Shown piece by piece: positions 1 to 8,997 of a stretch of DNA of 64,000 bases (position 1 is its first letter; each line of letters opens with the position of its first letter). The notes under the pieces are model-generated. The model searched no databases and was not told where the DNA came from. It saw nothing but the letters and a program-made list of their open reading frames with translations. The position numbers and the translations under genes are program-made. This stretch comes from Neisseriaceae bacterium (GTDB taxonomy: Bacteria; Pseudomonadota; Gammaproteobacteria; Burkholderiales; Chromobacteriaceae), in NCBI GenBank assembly GCA_027489245.1, contig JAIYAC010000018.1:1-64000 (forward strand), in the 5' to 3' direction.

Positions 1-1020
1 CAGAAAGACACCGTGGCCGCCCTCACCACGCTGGCCGGCAGCCTGGCAGGTGGCCTGGCCGGTGGCAACGCCGCCTCGGCGCTGGCGGGCGGGCAGGGGG
101 CGAAGAATGAGGTGGAGAACAACTGGCTTCGACCACAAGAAATCGAGCTGAAGAAAAAAGCAGAACGGCAATGTGCGGATGGCAATAACAATGCCTGTAC
201 CGTTGTGCAGCTACTGCGCAAACTGGATACGCAGCGTGAGCAGGCAAATGACGGGACCCGTTACAAAGGCATGACCCAGGCACTGACCGAGTTGCTGATG
301 TCACCCGTTACCGCACCGGTGGAATTGATTGCCAGCATCGACCGCTACGGATTGTCCGCCACGGCGAATGCGTTGGCAGAGAGCGTGGCAGATTTGCCTG
401 CCAGACTGATTGACGGTCTGCAAAGTGACAATCCGGAAGTACAGGGCCGAGCGCTGACCGAGCTGTTGGCTAGCGGTGTGGGCGGGGCAAAAGTCATCAG
501 CGAAGTCCGTGATGCCGCAGTTGCATTGAGGCTTTCACGTGCCGCCATCGAAGCCGATGCCATCAAAATTAAAGCCAGATTGGTTGAAGTTGCCATTCAT
601 AAGGACGACCATCGCTTTGACGCAGTGGCAGAGAAAATGGCCGAAGCCAAGGCGGCTGGCTGGAAAGATAAAGATGGCCGCACACTTTGGCCACCTGAAA
701 ATGGTAAGGTACCAGGGACTGAGCAGATCATTAAACTAACTCCTGGACAGAAATTGGACCGATTTGGAGGTACGTCAAAGTCTTCAAGTTTTCTCGCGCC
801 GTCTGGCACGCCTATATCGCAACGGGCAATGCCTGATTCTACTAATTTTAATATTAAAGATGAATATATTGTACTGAGGCCATTTAGTGTCGAGGCGAGT
901 AAGGCTATGCCATGGTTTGGCAAGGACGGCATGGGTTTGCAGTATGAGACAAAACAAGGAATTGGTTTGACCGTGAATCAATTGGTTGAGTACAAATATT
1001 TAAAGAAAGTTGCGCCATGA
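1..1020 (+). CDS. C-terminal end of a CdiA/FHA-type contact-dependent toxin, TNT domain (5' partial)
   Basis: The frame is open from base 1, so this is the end of a longer gene starting outside the window. It begins with a Gly/Ala-rich pretoxin stretch ending in the VENN motif at about residue 38, which in CdiA proteins precedes the exchangeable toxin domain. The last 110 residues look like a TNT (tuberculosis necrotizing toxin) domain, an NAD+ glycohydrolase family: LWPPENG, KLDRFG, PSGTPISQRAMP, PWFGKDGMG and a conserved Gln-Tyr pair follow in the family order. The likely role is to kill neighbouring cells by depleting NAD+. The stop codon overlaps the next gene (ATGA), the usual toxin-immunity arrangement. 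The TNT assignment is from motif recognition; activity is inferred. Confidence 0.8.
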   Translation, partial: QKDTVAALTTLAGSLAGGLAGGNAASALAGGQGAKNEVENNWLRPQEIELKKKAERQCADGNNNACTVVQLLRKLDTQREQANDGTRYKGMTQALTELLMSPVTAPVELIASIDRYGLSATANALAESVADLPARLIDGLQSDNPEVQGRALTELLASGVGGAKVISEVRDAAVALRLSRAAIEADAIKIKARLVEVAIHKDDHRFDAVAEKMAEAKAAGWKDKDGRTLWPPENGKVPGTEQIIKLTPGQKLDRFGGTSKSSSFLAPSGTPISQRAMPDSTNFNIKDEYIVLRPFSVEASKAMPWFGKDGMGLQYETKQGIGLTVNQLVEYKYLKKVAP

Positions 1021-1388
1021 AATGTATAAAAGTCCCAGGCTATGTTGCTGATAGGTTTAACATGCCATTGGGGCACCCAAGTCCAAATGCCGATGCAGTC
1101 AATAAAAGTATTGATCGTGTTTATAGATTAATAGGCCAGACTTTGGTGGGGATTGAGAATCCCAATTGGAGGGTGGATGCAACTAATTATGGCTCTAAGG
1201 CTGACGTGGAGCCGTATGGTTTTGAATGGATTGGTGATAAATTTTGCATATATGTCTCTGAAAGAGGGTGCAAAGATGCCATTGCTATTTTTAAAAATAG
1301 CCACGTTGCTGCGGAATATTTTGTATGGATTGTTTCTGGTGGCAGTCGTTCCATTGACTGGTCTCTCTTCCCGGAGATGGAGCCGTAA
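1017..1388 (+). CDS. Immunity protein for the TNT toxin
   Basis: A 123-residue cytoplasmic-type protein with no signal peptide or membrane segment. Its ATG overlaps the toxin stop codon by four bases, so it is probably translationally coupled and protects the producing cell from its own toxin. I do not recognise a named immunity family. A paralogue of the same length lies at 2262-2633 and shares most residues, including the C-terminal SIDWSLFPEMEP. Base composition is lower in GC than the core genes, typical of toxin-immunity cassettes. The immunity role rests on position and pairing, not on a motif. Confidence 0.7.
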   Translation: MKCIKVPGYVADRFNMPLGHPSPNADAVNKSIDRVYRLIGQTLVGIENPNWRVDATNYGSKADVEPYGFEWIGDKFCIYVSERGCKDAIAIFKNSHVAAEYFVWIVSGGSRSIDWSLFPEMEP

Positions 1389-1811
1389 CTTCGTAGTGCC
1401 CCGAATATTGACGTTGTGGCCGATAAAATGGCCGAAACCAAGGCGGCTGGCTGGAAAGATAAAAATGGCCACACACTTTGGCCACCTGAAAATGGCAAGG
1501 TGCCAGGGACGGAAGAGCAGATAAAGTTGCCAATTGGTACAGAGCTTGATCGTTATGGCTTAATTGGAAGTAATACGGATTTCATTGCGCCGAAAGGTGT
1601 TCCCTATGCAAATCGCGCATTGCCATTGGTTAGTAACTCTAGACCTTTGATGAAGCTAGTGGTGTTAAAGCCACTCCCAGTCGAGAAAAGTCTGGTCATG
1701 CCATGGTTTGGTGAGCCAGGCATGGGTGTTCAATATCAGACTACTACAGGCTCATTGCGGATGACTATAGGTGAGTTGATTGAGCATGGATATTTGAGGA
1801 GGGTTGATTGA
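1389..1811 (+). pseudogene. Displaced second TNT toxin module without its own N-terminus
   Basis: Directly after the immunity stop and in the same frame, similarity to the first TNT module resumes at about 1410 (DVVADKMAE here, DAVAEKMAE in the first toxin). It runs to the end of the domain with LWPPENG, LDRYG, PKGVPYANRALP, PWFGEPGMG and a Gln-Tyr pair. There is no pretoxin region and no good ribosome binding site; the first possible start is GTG at 1416. This fits an orphan cdiA-CT cassette, silent until recombined behind a full-length toxin gene. The toxin domain itself looks complete, so it might still be functional if fused. Confidence 0.7.
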
Positions 1812-1812
1812 A

Positions 1813-2184
1813 ATGATTATGGATAAAATTAATGTTATGGGTGGCTATGATGTCGATAAGTTGCGGACAGGTTTCGATGGCATGTTGGTTGAAAGATATC
1901 TCGCTGCAGCTGCACAATCGCTATTGCAAGCAGGGGTTGATTGCGAATTCAGAATTGGCAATCAAGTTTTTAATATGGATAGCGGCGATTATGAAATTGG
2001 AACTTACTATGGAATTAATGCTCATTTCTCGGAAGGTATTGTGGTAATTTATAGCGCCCAGCGCGGGGGGAAGTATGTGCTGTTGATTCTGCCGTGCTGT
2101 GAAATTTCGAGGGCGGTTAAGCTTTTTGTCAATTATGTCTCTGCGGGTGCGGTTGTTTTGGATTTGTCTGTCGCTATTTCCTGA
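1813..2184 (+). CDS. Putative immunity protein of the second TNT cassette
   Basis: A 123-residue protein starting one base after the stop of the orphan TNT module. TTG at 1804 and ATG at 1819 are alternative in-frame starts. It shows no clear similarity to the 1017-1388 immunity protein, so the two TNT variants seem to carry different immunity proteins. It has no signal peptide, and residues 75-95 are moderately hydrophobic. I do not recognise the family; the role is inferred from its place behind a toxin module and its similar size. Confidence 0.55.
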   Translation: MIMDKINVMGGYDVDKLRTGFDGMLVERYLAAAAQSLLQAGVDCEFRIGNQVFNMDSGDYEIGTYYGINAHFSEGIVVIYSAQRGGKYVLLILPCCEISRAVKLFVNYVSAGAVVLDLSVAIS

Positions 2185-2261
2185 TTTGGGCAGGCTGTAT
2201 TTTTCTCGGATATGCTTCTTGTGAGCGGTTCTGTATTTCTTGATCTTGGGAATAGTGGCTT

Positions 2262-2633
2262 ATGAAGACTATTTTTGTTCCAGCCTATGTTGCGGATGAA
2301 TTCAATGCGCCATTGGGGCATCCTAATTCGCATGCCCATTCAGTCAGAAAAAGCATTGATCGTGTTTATAGATTAATAGATCGGGCTTTGGCGGGGGTTG
2401 AGAGTCCTAATTGGAGGGTGGATTCAACTTTTTATGAATCCAAGGTCAATATTGAGCCGTATGGGTTTGAATGGGTGGATGATAAATTTTATATTCATGC
2501 ATCTGAAGGAGGAAATAAGTCTGCGATGGCTATTTTCAAAAGTGGCCACTCTGCTGCGAAATATTTTGTATGGCTCGTTCCTGGTGGAAGTCGTTCTATT
2601 GACTGGTCTCTCTTCCCTGAGATGGAGCCGTAA
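2262..2633 (+). CDS. Second copy of the TNT-type immunity protein (orphan)
   Basis: A 123-residue paralogue of the protein at 1017-1388, the same length and closely similar throughout (IDRVYRLI, VEPYGFEW versus IEPYGFEW, identical last 13 residues). No toxin module directly precedes it: 78 non-coding bases separate it from the unrelated immunity gene upstream. It is followed in frame, after its TAA, by a displaced pretoxin-nuclease module. The DNA around both paralogues' stop codons is nearly identical, which suggests duplication or cassette recombination at this joint. It probably gives immunity to an incoming variant of the first toxin. Confidence 0.65.
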   Translation: MKTIFVPAYVADEFNAPLGHPNSHAHSVRKSIDRVYRLIDRALAGVESPNWRVDSTFYESKVNIEPYGFEWVDDKFYIHASEGGNKSAMAIFKSGHSAAKYFVWLVPGGSRSIDWSLFPEMEP

Positions 2634-3858
2634 CTTCACGGCGCCGGCAGCGCCCTGCTGACCGCCGCCACGCTGGCGCAAAACCTGTACGGCAGCGATG
2701 CGGCCAACCTGACAGAAAGCCAAAAAGATACCGTGGCGGCACTCACCACACTGGCCGGCAGCCTGGCAGGTGGTCTCGCCGGCGGCAATGCCGCCTCGGC
2801 GCTGGCCGGTGGGCTGGGGGCGAAGAATGAGGTGGAGAATAACTACTTGGCGGCTTGGCAAAAAGACCAATACCGCAGAGAACTCGACGCGTGTAATAGC
2901 AGCCTGACCTGTCAGGCACGGGTGCACAGCAAGTACCTGTCTATCAATGTCAGCCAGGATGCCCGTTTGGTATCTGGTATGGCTTTGGGGGCGATGCTGG
3001 AGCTTAATGATCTGGTTAAAGCCTTGCCGGAGATACCCAGCGTGGTGAATGCCATACTGGATAACCCTGCCATATTAAAAAATCTGCCAGCAGGCTATGC
3101 GGCCCAATTGGAAAGCACCTACTCGGCATACTTGCAGGCACTGGAGCACGCCGGGCCGGATGGCGCGACGGCAGCAGGTGTTGAGCAGTGCTGGTGGGGC
3201 GCTGAAGGTCGGTGAGCAAATCGTAGCCACGCCGGGTAAGGCAGGCGGGCAGCTATCCAGAGAGGCAGTGCTGGCGCTGGAGAAGAAACTGGATGACGCG
3301 CTGGAAATGACAGCCCGTAACACCCTACTGAAGAGTTGTGGCTTGCTCGATAAGCAAGGCCATGCGCTGCTGGACATGAAGCAGCTCAGTAATCAGCAAA
3401 AAGGCCTGATGGGCGAGCTGTTCGCGCCGAAGACAGTACAAGCCATTGTGCCTGATGGTGAAAAGCTGGCCCGGATACTGGGCGTGGGCGAGACAGGTAT
3501 CGATGATTTCTACAAGGTAAACCGCTGTGATGTGGACTACGTGATGATCGAATACAAGTTTGTGGGGCCAGACAACAAAACCGGGACGGATTATTTGAAA
3601 CCGACCAACGATGGCAAGCAGGGGAGTTTTTCGTGGATGTTGGGGAGTGCGCGGATTGAGAGAGCGGTGGGCTCGTTGGCCGAAGCAAGGCGTGTGAAGG
3701 CATCCATTGAATCTGGCCGAGCTGAAAGCTGGGTAATCACCGTACGCCCTGATGGTTCAACGGCTTTGCAAGTTTTGGACGCTGTAGGTAAACCCAAACC
3801 GATAGATACCTCGAAGATACTTCTTCCGAGGTTGAATCTGTCAGGAGCAAGGCCATGA
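2634..3858 (+). pseudogene. Displaced CdiA C-terminal module with PoNe-type DNase domain, frameshifted
   Basis: There is no start codon: the module begins in the middle of a CdiA pretoxin region, passes the VENN motif at about 2832, and is read in one frame to about 3175. Similarity then continues in the +1 frame to 3858 (ATAAG, then VLSSAGGALKVGE), so one frameshift separates the pretoxin from the toxin. The toxin part has GIDDFY followed by a strand ending IEYKF, then DGKQGSFSWM. This matches the PoNe family of PD-(D/E)xK-like DNases of polymorphic toxins, with Asp at 3502, Glu at 3550 and Lys at 3556 as candidate catalytic residues. As it stands it cannot make an intact product without frameshifting or repair by recombination. 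Confidence 0.65.
2700..2841 (+). repeat. Repeat of the CdiA pretoxin/VENN segment (matches 1-125)
   Basis: Bases 2717-2841 are nearly the same as bases 1-125 of the window, encoding the same QKDT...VENN stretch with scattered third-position changes. Such repeated pretoxin segments are the known recombination entry points that let orphan cdiA-CT cassettes replace the active toxin tip. Confidence 0.75.
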
Positions 3859-4736
3859 TCCGTGCGCCAATAGGGAGCCGTGAATACTGGAATGAATGGA
3901 TTGAGAAAGACCATTTATGGCTGAAAGATGTTGGAAAAAAACTTTCGTCACCATCAGAGAATCCGACTTATAGCCCGGAGTTTGTGTGGGGTGGTGTCAA
4001 TGATCGCCTCCGGCTTTTGTTACGACACTACTCCTCCGGCGCGCCCATCCGCGACTTGCCCCAGCACTTCCCGGGGCTGCTCGACGCTTGGGAGCTGTCC
4101 AACCGCCTGAGTGATGATATATGCCATTGGCATGAATGACAAACCTGCCGCGACTGGGACTTCTCGCTGTCAAACCTGAATCACTACAACTGGTGTTTCT
4201 GGCTGGTGGGTTTGGCGCTAGCACTGGAGATACCCGATGAACAGTGGCAGCGCTTGATCACGCTTGTGGGCGGCGAGGACCAAGACGTGCTGCTCGATCG
4301 TGTAATTGCCAGTCGGACGCCGGTGCGGCACATCGGTACCAAATTGCTGCATGCCAAGCCCTATGCACGCCTACTCAAAGTGGTGGCTGCCTCCGCAGAC
4401 CAGCAGGCAGCATTGCTGCGAGACTTTGTTGACCATTGGTATCACGAACTCAAGCGCACCGCGCCCAGGAACAAAAAGGCGCCAACCATCGAGCCGTTCT
4501 GATACATCTATGCCGACCCGGTGTTGAACCCGTTGGAGATGGGTAGCTACTTTGGTCGCTGGTGCATCTAGGCTGTGGCGGCGGTCAAAGCGTTCGGGCT
4601 GGACGACAGACTGTGCCTAGGGCACGAACACTATCCGGGAGACTTGCTGCGCCCCGATGGCCCCGGTACCTACCCGCAGCGGCCAGCCTCAAAAGTGGGC
4701 TGGCTGGCGCGGCTTTTGGGCAAGCGGGACGGCTAA
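3855..4736 (+). pseudogene. PoNi-type (DUF1910/DUF1911) immunity gene with three in-frame stops
   Basis: Read straight through, this 293-codon frame encodes a DUF1910-DUF1911-like immunity protein. Features include the N-terminal REYWNEWIEK, a central HYNWCFW segment, and a C-terminal FGLDD followed by HYPGDLLRP. These are the usual partners of PoNe nucleases, matching the toxin just upstream (overlap ATGA at 3855). The frame holds TGA at 4137, TGA at 4500 and TAG at 4569, yet similarity continues after each stop without a frame change. Each stop is one substitution from a sense codon. The simplest reading is recent decay together with the frameshifted toxin. Confidence 0.7.
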
Positions 4737-4781
4737 GCGAGTGCGTCGTGCGCAGCACTGCCAGGGCTGGTCGCATGCATC

Positions 4782-5110
4782 TGGCTTGTGGCGGGCTGGG
4801 CTTTACCATAGGTAAAGCCGCGCAAACCGCTGTTAGCGCCGCCCAGGCCGCCGGTAACAACAACAGCAACAATAACAACAGCAACAGGTTGGCCGCGCTG
4901 CAAAGCGTTAAGGCCTGGCTGGCGGGCAGGCAGTGTAAGCCGGGCTCAAAGCCGGCGTTAACCGGCTGGACACCTCTGCCAACCACCTGAGCAACTTGCA
5001 CAACCATGCCAGCTACAAAGCTAGCGCCTACAGCGTCAACGTGGGCGTCAGCGGTGGCAAACCCAGCGCGTCGGCATCATACACTGGTTGCAGGCCTGCC
5101 AGCGCATGGT
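4782..5110 (+). pseudogene. Remnants of a filamentous haemagglutinin (CdiA/FhaB) repeat region
   Basis: Two short pieces in different frames resemble the repeat region of FHA-type exoproteins: LGFTIGKAAQT followed by an Asn/Ser-rich linker at 4795-4890, then SANHLSNLHNHASYKASAY and GVSGGKPSASASY at about 4970-5085. Neither has a start and both are cut by stops. They are the decayed tail of this toxin locus; nothing functional is expected. Confidence 0.5.
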
Positions 5111-5390
5111 CTGGTATGTGGGAGCAGGGTTTGCTCATGCGGTTATTCCTGCGGATAAATGCAGGCTCTGACTTTCTCAGCACAGCCCTTGCGGTGCAGG
5201 CCTATAAAAAATCAATATTTGGGGTTATTGCAAAATGATCACACATTTACTTGTATATTTTGTAAGGATTAAAAGCTTATCAATAAGTTGATAATTAAAA
5301 TAAGCAACTACTGCGGTATTTGCTTTCATTCTATGCGATAGTTATTTGGCATTATTATTGATGCAATTTACCAATCGCACTGGAGTGAAA

Positions 5391-5999
5391 ATGAATAGAT
5401 GTGCTTCGCCAAAATGGCTGGCAGTGATACTTTGTTTTGCACTTGCCCAAGCAGCAGTGGCTAGTAATGGCAAGTGGTACGCTGGTGCTGCCGTAGGTAG
5501 CAGCCATGTCAAGGATGACGCGTCTGACAAAGAATTTTCCATCGTGCGAGATAGTACTACCACAGGCTATAAGTTATATGCCGGCTATCAGATCATGACT
5601 AATGTGGCAATAGAAGGGGCCTATACCAATTTAGGCAAAGAGAAATTCTCATGGCGATATAGTCCAACTGAAAGTGGGGCTGGCACCATTAAAGTGAAAG
5701 CACTATCGCTGTCAGCTATTGCCATTGTGCCCCTGCCTGGGAGTTTCTCTGCATTTGCCAAGCTTGGCGTGGCAAGTCTCAATACAAACTACAATGAAAG
5801 CTGGTCTCAGACCGGTTATGCAGAAACCTTAAGTGAGAAAAAGTCTAAAACTGTGGCTCATTACGGGGCTGGTATTACCTACCCACTGCAAGAAGGTGTG
5901 GCGATTCGGGCAGAGTTTGAGGCATTTGGTAAAGGTAAAGTAGGCGATACTCCCATCAAGTCGCATTTGCTCTCATTGGGGTTGCAGGCGCAATTTTGA
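5391..5999 (+). CDS. Outer membrane beta-barrel protein (OmpA/opacity-like)
   Basis: A 202-residue protein with a Sec signal peptide (hydrophobic core LAVILCFALA, likely cleavage near AVAS at residue 25). Alternating amphipathic strands follow (KWYAGAAVG, GYKLYAGYQI, VAIEGAYTN, AHYGAGITY, IRAEFEAF) and the protein ends in Phe, as expected for a barrel inserted by the BAM complex. The ATG at 5391 was preferred to the upstream TTG at 5346 because it has GGAG at a proper distance and starts the signal peptide. It is monocistronic, with about 280 bp of gene-free DNA upstream and a terminator downstream. The exact role is unknown. Confidence 0.7.
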   Translation: MNRCASPKWLAVILCFALAQAAVASNGKWYAGAAVGSSHVKDDASDKEFSIVRDSTTTGYKLYAGYQIMTNVAIEGAYTNLGKEKFSWRYSPTESGAGTIKVKALSLSAIAIVPLPGSFSAFAKLGVASLNTNYNESWSQTGYAETLSEKKSKTVAHYGAGITYPLQEGVAIRAEFEAFGKGKVGDTPIKSHLLSLGLQAQF

Positions 6000-6014
6000 T
6001 AGTCTGATAGTAAT

Positions 6015-6040
6015 AAAAAAGCGCCCAAGGGCGCTTTTTT
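6015..6040. terminator. Bidirectional terminator
   Basis: A GCGCCC/GGGCGC stem with a two-base spacer is flanked by A6 on the left and T6 on the right. It sits between the convergent beta-barrel gene and the binding-protein gene and could serve both. Confidence 0.8.
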
Positions 6041-6041
6041 A

Positions 6042-7244
6042 TTACTGTGCAGCAGAGGCTGTTTTGGCTGTATCAGGTGTCAGGCCTTTCCAGCTACCAG
6101 CTTGTAGCTGGTACAGGCTGACTGCGCCATTCTTGATATCGCCATTTGGCTCGAATGCAATCTCGCCGATCACCCCTTGCAGCTGAGTTTTGGCAATTTC
6201 TGGCAGGAATTTCTTCGGATCCGCCGAATCTGCGCGTTTCATGGCATCCAGCAGAACGCGGGCAGCGTCGTAAGTGTAAGGGGCGTAAGCTTGGATGTCG
6301 GTCTTGAAGCGGGCTTTGAATTTGTCATTAAAGCTGGCGTAACCCGGCATGGCTTCTTTTGGTGCGCCGGCGCTGGAAGCGTAGGCACCTTCTGCGTCTT
6401 TACCTGCCAGTTTGGCAAATTCTGGTGTATTCACACCATCTGCACCCATAAAGGCCGCTTTCATGCCCAGCTTGCGTAGTTGCTTCACCATCGGGCCGGC
6501 TTGAGCATCCATGCCACCGTAGAAAATCAGATCCGGGTTCTGCGCTTTGAGCGAAGTCAGAATGGCCATGAAGTCGGTAGCACTGTTAGTGGTGTATTCG
6601 CGCTTCACGACTTTGCCACCGGTGGCTTCTACCGACTTGGCAAAATCATCTGCCAGGCCTTGGCCATAAGTGGTGCGGTCGTCAATGACGGCGATGCGCT
6701 GCGCCTTCAGCTGGCCAACTGCAAATTTGGCCAGTGCCTGGCCTTGTTGCAGGTCATTTGCAATGATACGGAAGGTATTGTTGTAGCCTTGCTGGGTGAA
6801 TTTCGGGCTTGTGACCGAGCCAGCTACCATTGGCACGCCAGCATCGTTGTAGATGCGCGATGCGGGGATGGCTGCACCAGAGGTCAGGTGGCCGACGACG
6901 GCCACAACGCCGCTGTCGATAAAGCGTTGGGCTACCTGTGTGGCGGCTTTGGGGTCGGCTTGGTCGTCTTCGGATACCACTTCGAATTTTACTTTTTGGC
7001 CACCCAGGGTGACACCGGCGGCGTTAGCTTCTTCAATCGCTAGCTGTACGCCGTTATCTGCGTCACGACCCCAATGAGCAAACGGGCCAGTTAGCGGATT
7101 GGCCGAGCCGATTTTTACAGTCAGTTGCTCGGCACTGGCTGCGGGGGCACTGCCTTCAGTGGTGTTAGCTTTGTCAGAGGCGCCACATGCGGCGAGAGCA
7201 GCAGCCGTAGCGGCTACCAGCGAAGCATTGATGATTTTGTTCAT
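6042..7244 (-). CDS. Branched-chain amino acid ABC transporter substrate-binding lipoprotein
   Basis: A 400-residue LivJ/LivK-type periplasmic binding protein. The N-terminus is a lipoprotein signal with lipobox LAAC (Cys20), followed by the family signature KIGSANPLTGP and a two-lobed type I fold (VVAVVGHLTSG, IDDRTTYGQGLA, PDLIFYGGMDAQ). It delivers leucine, isoleucine, valine or related ligands to an inner-membrane permease. No livHMGF genes are nearby. The next gene upstream on the same strand (7516-8736) is a close paralogue, so the pair arose by tandem duplication. The 271-bp gap and the terminator between them suggest separate transcripts. Confidence 0.9.
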   Translation of the reverse strand: MNKIINASLVAATAAALAACGASDKANTTEGSAPAASAEQLTVKIGSANPLTGPFAHWGRDADNGVQLAIEEANAAGVTLGGQKVKFEVVSEDDQADPKAATQVAQRFIDSGVVAVVGHLTSGAAIPASRIYNDAGVPMVAGSVTSPKFTQQGYNNTFRIIANDLQQGQALAKFAVGQLKAQRIAVIDDRTTYGQGLADDFAKSVEATGGKVVKREYTTNSATDFMAILTSLKAQNPDLIFYGGMDAQAGPMVKQLRKLGMKAAFMGADGVNTPEFAKLAGKDAEGAYASSAGAPKEAMPGYASFNDKFKARFKTDIQAYAPYTYDAARVLLDAMKRADSADPKKFLPEIAKTQLQGVIGEIAFEPNGDIKNGAVSLYQLQAGSWKGLTPDTAKTASAAQ

Positions 7245-7470
7245 GGTAAAGCTTGTCCCTGCCCCTGCGCGGGGGCATTGTTTTATAGGTGATGGCAGGT
7301 GGATTTCAGGCGTGATACCCGCCCTGTTGGGGCCGGTAATACAGCAGGCGCGTTTTCAGCAGGCCCATGGGTGGCGGGCTGCAGGAAAAGCAGGGAGTGG
7401 CGAAAGGATACAATCGGCACTGCAGCGCAACATATTAGCTATCCATGTATTGTTGTGCAAGTGCAAATAA

Positions 7471-7494
7471 AAAACGGCGCCCGAAGGCGCCGTT
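7471..7494 (-). terminator. Terminator of the second binding-protein gene
   Basis: An 8-bp stem ACGGCGCC/GGCGCCGT with a four-base CGAA loop (7474-7493) is followed on the minus strand by a T-rich run. It lies just past the stop of the 7516-8736 gene. Confidence 0.8.
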
Positions 7495-7515
7495 TTATGG
7501 CGTTGTCAGCAAGAA

Positions 7516-8736
7516 TTACTGAGCAGCGCTAGCAGCCGGGGCAGCAGAAGCAGGGCCGCCTACAGTGGAAACCACTTCCCACTTGCCACCTTTAACCTGG
7601 TAAACGGTCACGGCACCGTCTTTGATATCACCTTTCTCATCAAAGGCGATCGGGCCGGTTACACCGGTGTAGTTGGTTTTGCCAACTTCAGCCAGGTAGG
7701 TTTTCGGGTCGGTGGAGCCTGCACGCTTCATGGCTTCTACCAGTACGCGGACAGCATCGTACTCGTACGGAGCGTAGATCTGTACTTCGGTGTTGTACTT
7801 GGCCTTGAACTTATCGTTGAAGGCAGCGAAGCCAGGCATTTTGTCACGTGGCATACCGCAGCTGGAGGAGTACTGGCCTTCGGAAGCTTCGCCTGCCAGC
7901 TTGATGAACTCCGGAGTCTGCCAGCCGTCACCACCCATCAGTTTGGCTTTGATACCCAGGCGCTGCATTTGTTTGGCCAGCGGGCCTGCTTGTGCATCCA
8001 TACCGCCGTAGAAGATCACGTCTGGTGCGGAACCTTTGATCGAGGTCAGGATGGCGTTGAAGTCAGTAGCGGTGTTGGTGGTGAATTCGCGTTTAACGAT
8101 AGCGCCGCCTTTGGCTTTGATCGCTTTTTCGAATTCATCAGCCAGACCTTGGCCGTAAGCGGTACGGTCATCGATGATCGCAACTTTTTTGGCTTTCAGG
8201 CCGTCAACAGCAAACTCGCCCAGTGCCTTACCTTGTTGTACATCGTTAGCGATGACGCGGAAGGTAGTTTTGTAACCCTGTTTGGTGTAGTCAGGGTTGG
8301 TGGCCGATGGGGAGATTTGTGGCAGGCCAGCATCGGAGTAGATCTTGGAAGCCGGGATGGTGGTACCGGAGTTCAGGTGACCTACAACGCCAACTACGCC
8401 GGCATCAACCAGGCGTTGAGCAACTTGGGTACCGATTTTCGGGTCGGCCTGGTCATCTTCGGATACCAGTTCGAATTTGATTTTCTTGCCACCGATCTCA
8501 ACGCCTTCAGCGTTCAGGTCTTCGATAGCCAGCTTGGCGCCCAGCTCGTTGTCTTTACCCAGGTGGGCAATCGGGCCAGTCAGCGGCGATACCTGGCCGA
8601 TTTTGACAACGGTTTCACCGCCAGCTTCAGCAGCTGCGGCGGATGCTTCGCCAGCCGGTTTTTCTTCCTTGTTGCCGCAGGCAGTGAGTGCAATGGCGGC
8701 AGCCGCAAAAAGGCTCAGACGAGCAAATTTATTCAT
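7516..8736 (-). CDS. Branched-chain amino acid ABC transporter substrate-binding lipoprotein, second paralogue
   Basis: A 406-residue paralogue of the 6042-7244 product, with lipobox LTAC (Cys20), KIGQVSPLTGP, VGVVGHLNSG, IDDRTAYGQGLADEF and PDVIFYGGMDAQ. It has an Ala/Pro-rich tail of about 15 residues. The ligand pocket differs at several places (for example SCGMPRDKMPG where the paralogue has SAGAPKEAMPG), so the two may have different ligand preference. The upstream 260 bp are AT-rich and probably hold the promoter. The transporter membrane and ATPase genes are not in this window. Confidence 0.9.
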   Translation of the reverse strand: MNKFARLSLFAAAAIALTACGNKEEKPAGEASAAAAEAGGETVVKIGQVSPLTGPIAHLGKDNELGAKLAIEDLNAEGVEIGGKKIKFELVSEDDQADPKIGTQVAQRLVDAGVVGVVGHLNSGTTIPASKIYSDAGLPQISPSATNPDYTKQGYKTTFRVIANDVQQGKALGEFAVDGLKAKKVAIIDDRTAYGQGLADEFEKAIKAKGGAIVKREFTTNTATDFNAILTSIKGSAPDVIFYGGMDAQAGPLAKQMQRLGIKAKLMGGDGWQTPEFIKLAGEASEGQYSSSCGMPRDKMPGFAAFNDKFKAKYNTEVQIYAPYEYDAVRVLVEAMKRAGSTDPKTYLAEVGKTNYTGVTGPIAFDEKGDIKDGAVTVYQVKGGKWEVVSTVGGPASAAPAASAAQ

Positions 8737-8948
8737 CTTGTGTTTCCCCTGATCTTAAGTCTGTGACTTGAAAAACCTGCGTTACATCTTTTGGATGAGC
8801 AGATGGCAAGGATTATGCGGAGCCGTTTCTTTCAGTGTCAACGAAGGTCGCAAACAATGTTTTGAATATTGTTCGACACAATTTTGTCTCATGCCTCTTT
8901 ATGGTGTGCTGCACCATGCACTTATTGAACAAAGTTTTCACAAATGAA

Positions 8949-8977
8949 CAAAGGCGCACCATTGCGGTGCGCCTTTG
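8949..8977 (-). terminator. Hairpin downstream of hemH
   Basis: A 12-bp stem (CAAAGGCGCACC with its complement, loop ATTGC) lies 20 bp past the hemH stop. The minus-strand T run after it is weak, so termination strength is uncertain. Confidence 0.55.
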
Positions 8978-8997
8978 TGAAAAAAATTAGCCTTTTT

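Noticed and set aside
4137..4139. The TGA in the PoNi frame as a selenocysteine or recoding site
   Set aside because: No SECIS-like hairpin is evident and two further stops follow in the same frame, so decay is simpler.
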